From positions 9,627,501 through 9,691,500 of the forward strand of contig JAFEKX020000001.1 in NCBI GenBank assembly GCA_016893485.2: a stretch of 64,000 nt of DNA. The letters run 5' to 3'. This document shows positions 43,860-52,213 of the stretch, piece after piece. Position 1 is the stretch's first letter. Every line of letters starts with the position of its first letter. The notes beneath the pieces were generated by a model that was not told the DNA's origin, ran no database searches, and was given only the letters and a program-made list of their open reading frames with translations. The position numbers and the translations under genes were made by a program. This DNA is from Streptomyces sp. P3. GTDB taxonomy: Bacteria > Actinomycetota > Actinomycetes > Streptomycetales > Streptomycetaceae.

Positions 43860-44430
43860 TCAACTGGCCAGCAGTACCCGTTTCCTCAGGAGCGCGAAGC
43901 CGGCCCGACCGAACATCTGGCGCTTGAGCATCTTGATCCGGTTGACGTGGCCCTCCACGACGCCGGAGTTCCAGGACAGTGTGAGGCCAGCGATGACGGC
44001 GTCGAGGTCGCGTTCGAGGTGCTGCGCGAAGTGCCGGAGGCTGGGCAGGTCGGTAGTGGAGGTGGCCGCTTTGATCCAGGCCTGCAACTGGTCTCCCTTG
44101 AGATGGGCGACCATGTGCCCGAAGGTACGCACGTGCTCGGCAAGTGCAGTCAGTTCGGGGCAGTTGGCCAGGACGGCTTGGAGCTGGACCCGTTCGCCTT
44201 CGGGCAGGGCGTCGGGGTGGGTGAGGATCCATCGCGTGACGGCGCGGGCCGACGGCGGGCGGGGACCGACCGGTTGGGGCTTGCCGCGAAGATTCCTGCT
44301 GACGTAGTCGCGGACGCCGCCGTAGCCGCGGGCATAGCCCTGTTCCTTGATCTCCTCCCATAGTTTCCAGGCGTTGGTGCAGCCTTCCTGCCAGCGCTGA
44401 TCGAGGTAGGGCTGCCTCACCTTCAACGGC
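43860..44430 (-). pseudogene. ISL3-family transposase, C-terminal fragment
   Basis: The frame reads RQPYLDQRWQEGCTNAWKLW, YARGYGGVRDYVSRNLRGKP, QAWIKAATSTTDLPSLRHFA and LSWNSGVVEGHVNRIKMLKR, ending QMFGRAGFALLRKRVLL. The VEGHVNRIKMLKR block is the hallmark of the ISL3 C-terminus. The N-terminal half is gone. At about 44421 it abuts a plus-strand scrap (FNGTIIETGTDSYRLAST, stop at 44513) that may be the tail of another transposition gene, which I could not identify. Confidence 0.85.
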
Positions 44431-44576
44431 ACCATCATCGAGACCGGCACCGACTCCTACCGCCTCGCCAGCACCCGCGCCCGAGCCGAGGAACCCGCCA
44501 AGACCGGCTGACACCTGCCGACCCCGCCTCGACCACCGCCCCTGATGGCAGCGGTCGAGTCGAGCGGTGGAAGTAC

Positions 44577-45342
44577 CTACTCGCCAGCACGGGCTGCGAG
44601 CAGCGGCTGGAAGAAGCCCGTCTCCTGTGGCATCCGCCAGCCGAGGTCGACGAACCCGGCCTCGGCTGCGAGGTCGGCCAGCCGGTCCTGGCCGAGGGCC
44701 CAGTAGGTGGTCCGGCGGACCTGGACGCGCCATTCTCCGTCTTTCGGCAGGAGTTGGAAGTGTTCCAAGTCGTAGTGCTCGCCGTCGTCGTGCCAGTGCC
44801 AGAGCTGGAAGGTGACTGTCCGTTCTCCGTCGTCGGCGACCCTGTGGACTTGTGGAGGCGTCGAAGCGGGGCGATCGCGCAGCAGGTCGTCATAGGGGCG
44901 TGTGCTGAGCAGCAGCAGGCCAGCGGGACGCACACACGGCGCATCTCCGTCAGGGCCGCGTGCACATCCTGCTCAGTCAGCAGGTGAGGCAGCGAGTTAT
45001 CGGCGCAGACGACGGTGTCGAAGTGGCTATCGGGAAACGGGAGGCGTCGCATGTCGGCGGCGGCCGTGCGCAGGCTCAGGTTCCGGAGGGAGGCCTCACG
45101 GGCAGCGCGGGCGGTGGCTCGTGGGCTGAGGTCCGTCCCGGTGACACGGTGCCCGCGCAGCTCAGGCCGATGGCCTGCGTGCCAATGCCGCAGGAACAGT
45201 CGAGCACTGCTGCGCGATCCTGACCGATCAGGGCGTCCAGGGCGTCCCCCTGTCGGCGGATGCTCGCGTCCCAGTCTGAATAGATCAGGTGGTAGTCGTC
45301 GGCCAGCTCGTCGTAGAAGTGCGCCACTGATGTCTCGGGCAT
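44577..45342 (-). CDS. Class I SAM-dependent methyltransferase, two frameshifts
   Basis: The protein of about 255 residues begins VAHFYDELADDYHLIYSDWD and carries motif I in AAVLDCSCGIGTQAIGL. After a shift near 45175 it gives HRVTGTDLSPRATARAAREA (motif II acidic residue) and MRRLPFPDSHFDTVVCADNS. After another near 44930 it gives RPAGLLLLSTRPYDDLLRDR and LADLAAEAGFVDLGWRMPQE. It resembles glycine/sarcosine-type N-methyltransferases in the N-terminal YDxxADxYHLIYxDW motif, but the substrate cannot be settled. Confidence 0.82.
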
Positions 45343-45552
45343 GGCCCGAGATTATCGCGCGTGGTTCCCAGAGGTGCTGGTCACCCCGGTGATCGCAGCG
45401 AACGTCCTCATTGACGACGGTGACGTCATTTCTCGTGAACATCTACGGACGCGCTGATCGCCAACTGCTGCTGAAACTCATCGACAAGCGCTGCTGTTGA
45501 ACATGGACGAAGCCAGACCGACGCACCGGTCGATGTTCTTCCTCGTCCGTCC

Positions 45553-45819
45553 TCAGCCGGGCCAATTGCCGGTCAGGTGGCGGGTGGTGGCGGCGCCTGA
45601 GCGGTCGACGATGGCTTTGACGGCGGCGAAGATGGCGCCTTGGAGCGTGGCGGCCAGGATCACCTCGCCCCAATTGCGGCCCTCGTCGGTGGCATCGGGA
45701 GCGTCCTTGTCGTGGGCGAACAGCTTCCACGCCTGTTTGAAGACGGTCCCGGCGATCATTCCGCTTACGGCACCCAGCGCGAGTCCTACTGGCTTGTAGA
45801 TGATCTTCGAGGCCTTCAT
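45553..45819 (-). CDS. DUF4235 family membrane protein
   Basis: This 88-residue protein starts at ATG 45819. It begins KIIYKPVGLALGAVSGMIAG, then VFKQAWKLFAHD, DEGRNWGEVILAATLQGAIF and AAVKAIVDRSGA, the standard DUF4235 pattern with two membrane helices. It lies downstream of the YihY-type gene on the same strand with 211 bp between; both encode small or integral membrane proteins and may be co-transcribed. Function unknown. Confidence 0.9.
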   Translation of the reverse strand: MKASKIIYKPVGLALGAVSGMIAGTVFKQAWKLFAHDKDAPDATDEGRNWGEVILAATLQGAIFAAVKAIVDRSGAATTRHLTGNWPG

Positions 45820-46030
45820 CTGTCTAGCCCTTCTTGAATTGGCTGGCCAGCTGCACAACGGTGAGGCTGAAGTGGTCAGCTGCAGGGGGCCGTGGTGGGG
45901 CAGTAGTCTCACCGCCGCGCGCTCGTGACGACTGGCGGGGTGGCGGGGTCGGGTGGAGCGTGCCGTGCGGCGTCCAGGTGGCGTCTGGGTACGGCGATGG
46001 CGGCAGCCCACCTGAGATCCTTTGCCCGGA

Positions 46031-47086
46031 CTACTCACTGCTCTTGTCCATGCGGCGTAGGTCATCGTCGTCCCACTTCCGGGTGTCGCGAGGCTGAACG
46101 TAGGGCTCTGCCTCGGGCGGATGGCCGCCTGCGACGGCGCGCTGGCGGACGGCTTCGGCGTCGAACTCCAGGCCCAGGAGGATCGCCAGGTTGCTGATCC
46201 AGAGCCAGACGAGGAAGACGACGACGCCGGCCATGGTGCCGTAGGTCTTGTTGTATGAGGCGAAGTTCGCGACATAGAAGGCGAAGCCGGCGGAGGCGAG
46301 CAGCCAGATGACCAGGGCGAGGAAACTGCCCGGCGTGATCCACTTGAAGCCCTTGACCTTCGCGTTCGGGCACGCCCAGTACAGGATCGCGATCATGATG
46401 GTGACCAGGACGACCAGGACGGGCCATTTGGCGATCGACCACGCCGTCACCGCGCTGTCCCCGACACCCAGCGCGGTGCCGACCTGGCGGGCCAGGCCAC
46501 CGGTGAAGACCACGATCAGCGCGCTGGCGACGGCCAGCACCATTAGGACGACAGTCACGCCGACGCGCACCGGCAGGATCTTCCAGGCCGGGCGGCCTTC
46601 CGGCACGTCATAGACGGCGTTGGCGGCGCGCATGAACGCCGCGACGTAGCCGGAGGCGGACCAGATGGCCACAACGAGGCCGACGATCGCGACCAGGGAG
46701 CCGATGCCGGTGCTGCCCTGCAGCTGTTGCACGGCGCGGGTGAGGATGTCGCGGGCCGGACCGGGCGCGAGCTCCTTGAGGTTGTCCAGGACCTTGTTCG
46801 TGGTCGACTTCCCGGTGATGCCAAGGAGCGAGACCAGAGCCAGCAGGGCGGGGAAGAGTGCGAGGACCCCATAGTAGGTCAGGGCTGCGGCTCGGTCGGT
46901 CAGCTCGTCCTTCTTGAACTCCCGCAAACTCCCCGAGAGGACCTTGCCCCACGCTTGTTTCGGAAGCTCGGTCGGCGTGTCCGGTGCCCGCTCTTCCACC
47001 TCGGGCTCAGGGCCGGCTTCCTCCGGAGGCAGCGCATCGTCACCGCTTTTGTGGTCTTTGTTCCCATGAAGACTGAATTTAGCCAT
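46031..47086 (-). CDS. YihY/BrkB-family inner-membrane protein
   Basis: This intact protein of 351 residues has an acidic N-terminus (EEAGPEPEVEERAPD) and the YihY core WGKVLSGSLREFKKDELTDR, AAALTYYGVLALFPALLALV, SLVAIVGLVVAIWSASGYVA, VTVVLMVLAVASALIVVFTG, FLALVIWLLASAGFAFYVAN and GVVVFLVWLWISNLAILLGL. Six membrane helices are expected. The family was once called ribonuclease BN but is not a nuclease; its function is unsettled. Confidence 0.92.
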   Translation of the reverse strand: MAKFSLHGNKDHKSGDDALPPEEAGPEPEVEERAPDTPTELPKQAWGKVLSGSLREFKKDELTDRAAALTYYGVLALFPALLALVSLLGITGKSTTNKVLDNLKELAPGPARDILTRAVQQLQGSTGIGSLVAIVGLVVAIWSASGYVAAFMRAANAVYDVPEGRPAWKILPVRVGVTVVLMVLAVASALIVVFTGGLARQVGTALGVGDSAVTAWSIAKWPVLVVLVTIMIAILYWACPNAKVKGFKWITPGSFLALVIWLLASAGFAFYVANFASYNKTYGTMAGVVVFLVWLWISNLAILLGLEFDAEAVRQRAVAGGHPPEAEPYVQPRDTRKWDDDDLRRMDKSSE

Positions 47087-47400
47087 ATTGGCCGGGTACC
47101 CCGGCTCACTAGTTTGAGCTGACGTCTCGAAGAAGCCGAGTTCTCAACCTCGCGCGCACCGGTCGCGGCTGGGGAGGCAGGGAACGGATGCGTGCGGTTC
47201 TATGCATGGACGCCCGCAGGCCGGCAGGCATTGGCACGGTAGGCCCAGGCGCAGCGCCCTAGCGCTCTGTTACGGACCCTGGTCCTCCTGCGCGCCTGGT
47301 AGCCGGAGATGGAACGGGCTGCGCGGCCCGTGACGGTTCCGAACAGCCGTTGCGGTAGCCGGATGTTGAGTGCTCAGGCCGCCGCGAGCCTGGTTCGGGC
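47087..47400. other. Intergenic stretch, nothing recognised
   Basis: The gap between the divergent YihY-type gene and the next gene shows no gene. Promoters for both are expected here, but no clear box is visible. Confidence 0.4.
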
Positions 47401-47832
47401 ATGATTCCCAGCGTGCAGGAGGACGAGAACCATCGCAGGCCCACGCGGTACACGCTGACGGAGACCGAGCATGGCCATACCTGGGGCGTCTGCGCCGAGG
47501 CGGAAGGACTGTTCGGGCAACCCCGGCGTGGGAAGTACGAACTGTTCGACTGGGTCCCGGTAGACGGCGACGTGCGAGATTGGGTAGGCAGCCGGGTGTG
47601 GCTGGTGCCGGACGACGAAGGACTCGAGCCTTGGCTGCTGGAGGACGCGGAGAGCTCAGGGCAGTTCCCTGGGACGGGCAGTTTGCTGCTCACCGGTCTG
47701 GACGACTACGAAGGCCCGCCCGAGGGCCACAGGGGCTCCGTCCGAGTGCACGACGGCCATCGGTGGCTGGGCTCGTGCCGGGAATTCGCCCGCGTCCTGC
47801 CACCTGAGCAGGTGGCACCCCGCTTGTCCTGA
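47401..47832 (+). CDS. Hypothetical protein, 143 aa
   Basis: This intact acidic protein reads RRPTRYTLTETEHGHTWGVC, GKYELFDWVPVDGDVRDWVG, VWLVPDDEGLEPWLLEDAES and LLTGLDDYEGPPEGHRGSVR. There is no membrane segment or known domain. Acidic composition, size and position just ahead of a barstar-family gene on the same strand are compatible with another immunity-type protein, but that is only a suggestion. GTG 47413 is an alternative start. Confidence 0.6.
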   Translation: MIPSVQEDENHRRPTRYTLTETEHGHTWGVCAEAEGLFGQPRRGKYELFDWVPVDGDVRDWVGSRVWLVPDDEGLEPWLLEDAESSGQFPGTGSLLLTGLDDYEGPPEGHRGSVRVHDGHRWLGSCREFARVLPPEQVAPRLS

Positions 47833-47870
47833 GGGGACTCGCCCAGAGTGATCAGCTCAGGGCGGCACTG

Positions 47871-48496
47871 ATGAAGGGCACCCGGCGGGCGCTGGATCTG
47901 GAGGAGACCGCCCTTGAGATACGGGACGACCAGGGCGAACCCCTCACTGAACGACTGCTGTGGACCAGAGTCACCACCTGGCACCCTTCCCCGACGGGAC
48001 GGACCTGATCGACCTGGAGCTCGACGGAAAGCTCTTCACGCCCGTCCCCGAACACGCCCGACCCATCTGGGAACGGTGGTTCGCCGGGCCGCCGAACACC
48101 CTGGGAGCCTGGGCCTGCCTCGACACCCGGCGCCGCAGAGCCTGGCTCGATCTCGTCCGGGAGCGGGCCTGCCGGCGCGCCCACCGCGACCGGTCGGCCC
48201 GTCACGCCTACGAACTCGACGGTCGGCACATCACCGACGAACCGGGCCTCTACCTGGCGCTCGGAGAGACGGTGAACGGCCCGGGCGGATACTTCGGCGG
48301 CTGTCTGGAAGCCCTCGGCGACTGCCTGGGCGGCACCTTCGGCTACACCGCCCCCGCAACCCTGCTCTGGAGAGAAGCCGTCACCGCACGCGAGCACCTG
48401 TCCAAGACCCTGACACCGAACGGCCAGCCCTACGACCTGTTCACCGAGGTCCTCAACGTCCTGGCCGAGGGCGACATGCACGTCACCCTGGCGTGA
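47871..48496 (+). CDS. Barstar-family protein, one frameshift
   Basis: From ATG 47871 the N-terminal part reads KGTRRALDLEETALEIRDDQ and WTRVTTWHPSP. The frame breaks near 47992 in CCCC; one more C leads to DGTDLIDLELDGKLFTPVPE and the barstar domain: YELDGRHITDEPGLYLALGE, TVNGPGGYFGGCLEALGDCL, then REHLSKTLTPNGQPYDLFTE. The NGPGGYFGGCLxALxDCL motif is the barstar signature. Barstar proteins bind and block barnase-type RNases. No barnase-like gene is visible nearby, so the target is unknown. Confidence 0.88.
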
Positions 48497-48750
48497 GCTG
48501 TACTCCGCCACAAGTGCCCCGCGACGCGTCGGCCAGAGAACATCACGTGATCGTCGACAGAGCCGAATTTCATGAGCGTCCACAGCTTGTACTTCTCGGG
48601 GTCTCAGCGGATCAAGGCGTCCTCGGTGGCGAGCAGGGCTCGGGTCGCTGGGGGCCGCTCACCGACGGCGGCGTGGGCGCGGGCGTGGGTGATGTGGAGA
48701 AGTGCTTCGGCGTGGCCGAGGCTGCGGGTGAGATGGGCTGCAACGCCCGA

Positions 48751-49336
48751 CTACGGCTTCTCACCCAAGGCCTCGCGCAGCCAGTCCAGCGTGCCGGTGT
48801 TCAGCAACGATTCGGCGATCGCTTTGCCGCTGGCCGTCTGGACGCGTCCGAGGCTGTTGTCGATCCACCGCTGGGCGTCCGCGTAACCCTGTGCCCGATA
48901 CTCGATGCCCTGGATCATGCACTCGATCTTGTCAGCGTCCTTCGCGCACCTGGCTTCGGGGGTGTCCTGGTCCTCATAGGCGCCGATGATGGCGGTCACG
49001 GCCTCGGCGAGGGCTTCGGGCATGCCTGCGACCTGGTCCGCGACGATATCCCTCGGGGTCGGCCTCACCTGACGAGTACTTCTTGCCCAGGTGGTTCACG
49101 TCGCCGGTGCGGGTCTCACCGGTGTCGTGCCAGACAGCCAGGAGGGCGGCCTTTGCGGGGTCGGCGCCTTCCATCTGCGCGATGATCGAGGCGATCAGCG
49201 AGGTGCGCCAGGAGTGTTCGGCGACCGTCTCGGGCTGGCGAACGCCGGCCATCCACCAGCCGGTTCGCGCCGTGGCCTTCAACGTCCCTGCCTCGAACAG
49301 GAAGTTGGCCACCGGCTTCAGGTCGTCGGACGACAC
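48751..49336 (-). CDS. HD-domain phosphohydrolase (YfbR-like), one frameshift
   Basis: From GTG 49336 (GAGGAG 7 nt upstream) the protein of about 195 residues shows FLFEAGTLKATARTGWWMAG, PETVAEHSWRTSLIASIIAQ (first His), LLAVWHDTGETRTGDVNHLG (HD pair) and KDADKIECMIQGIEYRAQGY (final Asp). The frame breaks near 49065 between KKYSSGEADP and RDIVADQVAGMPEALAEAV. These motifs match the HD_3/YfbR group of 5'-deoxynucleotidases. It is the second gene of an operon with the XRE regulator 13 bp upstream. Confidence 0.87.
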
Positions 49337-49349
49337 TGTCGGGCTCCTC

Positions 49350-50460
49350 TCACGCCTGGGACAGGCGGATTGCGTAGCGGATGCCGTCAAGCTCTCGCCG
49401 GACACGAGGCGAGAGGTCACCGCTATCCAACATGATCGGCAGCCGGTCTTGTAGGGCGCAGGCTGCGGCCCCGGACCGGATCAAGTTCGGGCGGATCTGG
49501 AGGAGCGACCACAGTGAGTGGACGTTCAGGTCCCGGTATCCGTGCTCGACGGCCAGGCCCCGGACGAGATGGTTGAGGAGCCGGTCACCTGCCCATGAGC
49601 GGGGTTCGCGGTTCGCGATGAAATCGTCAGAGAACTCGGGGTGCGCATCTCGCCGACCCGGTAGGCCCAGTAGTTCAGGTTCGCGGCTTCGCCCGCATCG
49701 TCGTTCAGTTCGGTCTCGATGAAGTAGGACAGGCGATCGCGGTCGCCCTGACGGGCCGCGACGGCGGCGACGCTTCGCGAGTTCAGCCAGCCTGTGAGCC
49801 AGTCGTCGGGGCGCTGGGTCCGCTGCTGCTGCCCCAGCCAGGCCGTGGCGTCGGAGGCTGTGTCGTAGCCGCAGAGGTAGAGGGCCTGGCGGCGTAGGAG
49901 GAACTGGCCGGGGCTGCGGGCTTGCTCGGCTGCACTGCGCATCCGCCGGAAGAAGACATCGCGCTCGCCGCTGGCTAGCTCTGGCCCCGAAGGGGCCGGC
50001 CCCGTCTCGGACGCGCGGGGCCTGGGAGGTTCCGTACCGGCTGAGGCGGCACACCGTTGAGGGGCCATGCCAGTACCTCGCCGAGGTCGCGCTGCATCAC
50101 CATGGCGGCCAGAGGGCTTTCCGTGACGGGGTTGGCCTCGTCAAGGGCACTGCTGAGGAGGACGTCAGCCTCAAGCGCCCGCTCAAGAGCCTGGAGCAGC
50201 AGGGCCGAGGCGCCCAGAGATATGAGCCGGTGTCTGTGCAAGAGCATTTGACCGACCGGGACCGCAGTCAGTGGTCGGCGCCCGGTCTCCCATCCGGCGA
50301 TCGTGTCTGGGCTGATCCGGAGGTGCTCACCCGCCTCGTCGCGGGTGAAGCCCAGCTGCTCGCGGATGACCCGCATTACGTACCCCGAGATGACGCCGGA
50401 GCGGGCGCTCGTGGCCGTACCCGTACTGCCGGTCAGGGTATGTCGGTGGCCAGGCTGCAT
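49350..50460 (-). CDS. XRE-family regulator, two frameshifts
   Basis: The protein of about 370 residues begins with an HTH (GYVMRVIREQLGFTRDEAGE, HLRISPDTIAGWETGRRPLT), followed by a helical region (RLISLGASALLLQALERALE, MVMQRDLGEVLAWPLNGVPP). After a shift near 50035 it gives ERDVFFRRMRSAAEQARSPG and DRDRLSYFIETELNDDAGEA. After another near 49650 it gives NREPRSWAGDRLLNHLVRGL and LDSGDLSPRVRRELDGIRYA. This architecture is common in Streptomyces next to HD-domain genes, as here, and may sense or regulate nucleotide metabolism; the role is inferred. Confidence 0.8.
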
Positions 50461-51003
50461 TGGGTGCGTCCATCCCCGGAAGCGGCGTCAATCTATTTGT
50501 ACTCACGGTCGCTTCAAGCTGCGACCAGCGCTTTCTAGCGTCGTGGCTATCCCGTTTCGAGCGTAGAGGGAGGCGGAGCAAGGTGGGACCCGTTCAGCAG
50601 GGCTGTGGCTCGAAGGTGGCACTCGGCACAGGAGACGACACGGTGAGAGAACAGGCTTGGGCCACAGGCGCGCTGGATCTTCACGAGGTCTGCCTGTGGC
50701 TCCTGGAGGCGGCGGCCGACGGCCCGGACCGGGCAAGCAAGGAATGGGCGCAGTGGACGTCGCCGTACTGCGCTGCAGCGGGGTCTTCGCTGCTATCAGG
50801 GTCGAGGCATCCGTGGTCTTCGCGGCTGCTGGTACGAGCGAGCCGGCTGGCGTCACCGCCTATCTATCCGCCGCAGGCATCCGCGCCTCATCGTGGCCGC
50901 CGCCATCTACACGCTGCTCCTCGACGTCCTCGCTGCCGCCGCAGTGTTCCACCTGCTGCAGCGACCGACCGTCGACCCCCTCACCCCTGAGGCCTCATGC
51001 ACT
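50461..51003 (+). other. Degraded coding region split by an IS
   Basis: Plus-strand pieces have coding character in different frames: REQAWATGALDLHEVCLWLL with EAAADGPDRASKEWAQW (from a GTG at about 50643), then VAVLRCSGVFAAIRVEASVV, then IVAAAIYTLLLDVLAAAAVF. Repairing single-base breaks could join them into one protein ending at about 51009, where an IS begins. No family is recognised. Confidence 0.35.
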
Positions 51004-51885
51004 CACTGAGGTCTTTCAGAGTGGCCATCGATCGGGTGCCAGGCACCGTGGCCACAACGCACAAGGCTCCCGTGCCGTTGAGGGAGGTGTTCGAAGTCTC
51101 AACCCATCGGCGCAGGGGCCCTGTTGGTCCCTCATCCTGCCGCACTCGACCTGCCCCACGCGCTCATCGAGTGGCTCACGATGCTCATCGTCACCCGAGA
51201 GGGTGACCGCCGCTGCAAGCTCCCGCCGCACCAGCGTGCCCTGGTCGCTCTGGCGTACCTGCGCAAGCACGAGCCTCTCGCGCAGATCGCCGCCGGGTTC
51301 GGCATCTCGGTCGGCACCGCGCACGCCTACACCACCGCGGTCATCGATCTCCTGGCCGCCCGCGCGCCCGGTCTGCTGCGTGCGCTGTGCGAGGCGGACC
51401 CCGAGTTCGTGCTGCTCGACGGCACCCTGGCCGAGTGCGACCGCCTCGGCGACGGCCGCGCCGACTACTCCGCCAAGCACCGTCGACATGGGGTGAACGT
51501 GCAGGTGGTCACGGACCCTCACGGCGAGGTGCTGTGGCTGTCCCCGGCCTTGCCAGGGCGCTGCCATGACCTGACCGCGGCCCGTGCCCATCGGATCATC
51601 AGGATCTGCGAGCGTCAGGGAGTGCCGATCCTGGCCGATCGCGCCTACATCGGTGCCGGCGCGTGGGTGACCACACCGGCCAGACGGCCCGCGGGAAGCG
51701 AGCTGTCGCTCACTCAGCAGACCGTCAATCGCGCGCTGTCGAAGGCGCGGGCCCCGGTCGAGCGGGGAGTCGCCCAACTGAAGTCCTGGCGGATCTTCCG
51801 CAGAGCCCGGTGCAGCCCGAATGGAATGACGTCAATCGCAGCAGCCGTCCTCACTCTGGAGCGGCAACGCTGAAAGACCTCACTG
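51004..51885 (+). mobile_element. Complete IS5-type insertion sequence (882 bp)
   Basis: The left terminal repeat CACTGAGGTCTTTCAG (51004-51019) matches the complement of the right one, CTGAAAGACCTCACTG (51870-51885), at 15 of 16 bases. One intact transposase fills the interior. It lies between a degraded gene and the promoter region of the RHS cluster. No convincing target duplication was found by eye. Confidence 0.85.
51124..51873 (+). CDS. IS5-family (DDE_Tnp_4-type) transposase
   Basis: This is the only intact transposase of the window, about 249 residues. An N-terminal HTH (PPHQRALVALAYLRKHEPLA, QIAAGFGISVGTAHAYTTAV) precedes the catalytic domain: DPEFVLLDGTLAECDRLGDG (first Asp), GVPILADRAYIGAGAWVTTP (second Asp) and APVERGVAQLKSWRIFRRAR (Glu). 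The stop lies inside the right terminal repeat. The element may still be active. Confidence 0.9.
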   Translation: MVPHPAALDLPHALIEWLTMLIVTREGDRRCKLPPHQRALVALAYLRKHEPLAQIAAGFGISVGTAHAYTTAVIDLLAARAPGLLRALCEADPEFVLLDGTLAECDRLGDGRADYSAKHRRHGVNVQVVTDPHGEVLWLSPALPGRCHDLTAARAHRIIRICERQGVPILADRAYIGAGAWVTTPARRPAGSELSLTQQTVNRALSKARAPVERGVAQLKSWRIFRRARCSPNGMTSIAAAVLTLERQR

Positions 51886-52213
51886 ACCTCGGGCATCGTC
51901 GTCGAGGAGCCGGAAGAGCCCTTCGCCCCGTGAGACGAACGCCGCCCTGGATTCACCCTCGCTGCGCAGGGTGGGACCCAAGGTTGCGATTCCCGATCAC
52001 CACAGAAGGCAACCGCCACTCGCCGCCCCCGGCGCTTCTTGACCCGCTTCAAGCCGTTGGATTGTGGCGGACTTCGCGCACTTTTGTGAAATGTGCCACG
52101 TAGCGAGTTTGATTTTTTGCCCCTTTCTGTAACTTATGTCTATTTGTGAGTCTCTAGTAAGAAAGCTGTGGATGACTTATGTTGCGGTCTGATCACCTGG
52201 TCGAGCGCGGTCG
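51886..52213 (+). promoter_or_regulatory. Leader/promoter region of the LamG-RHS operon
   Basis: From about 52090 to 52190 the DNA is unusually AT-rich for this genome, with stretches such as TTTGATTTTTTGCCC and TCTGTAACTTATGTC. No gene is seen. The position directly upstream of the secreted LamG gene suggests its promoter, although no single -10/-35 pair is convincing. Confidence 0.4.
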
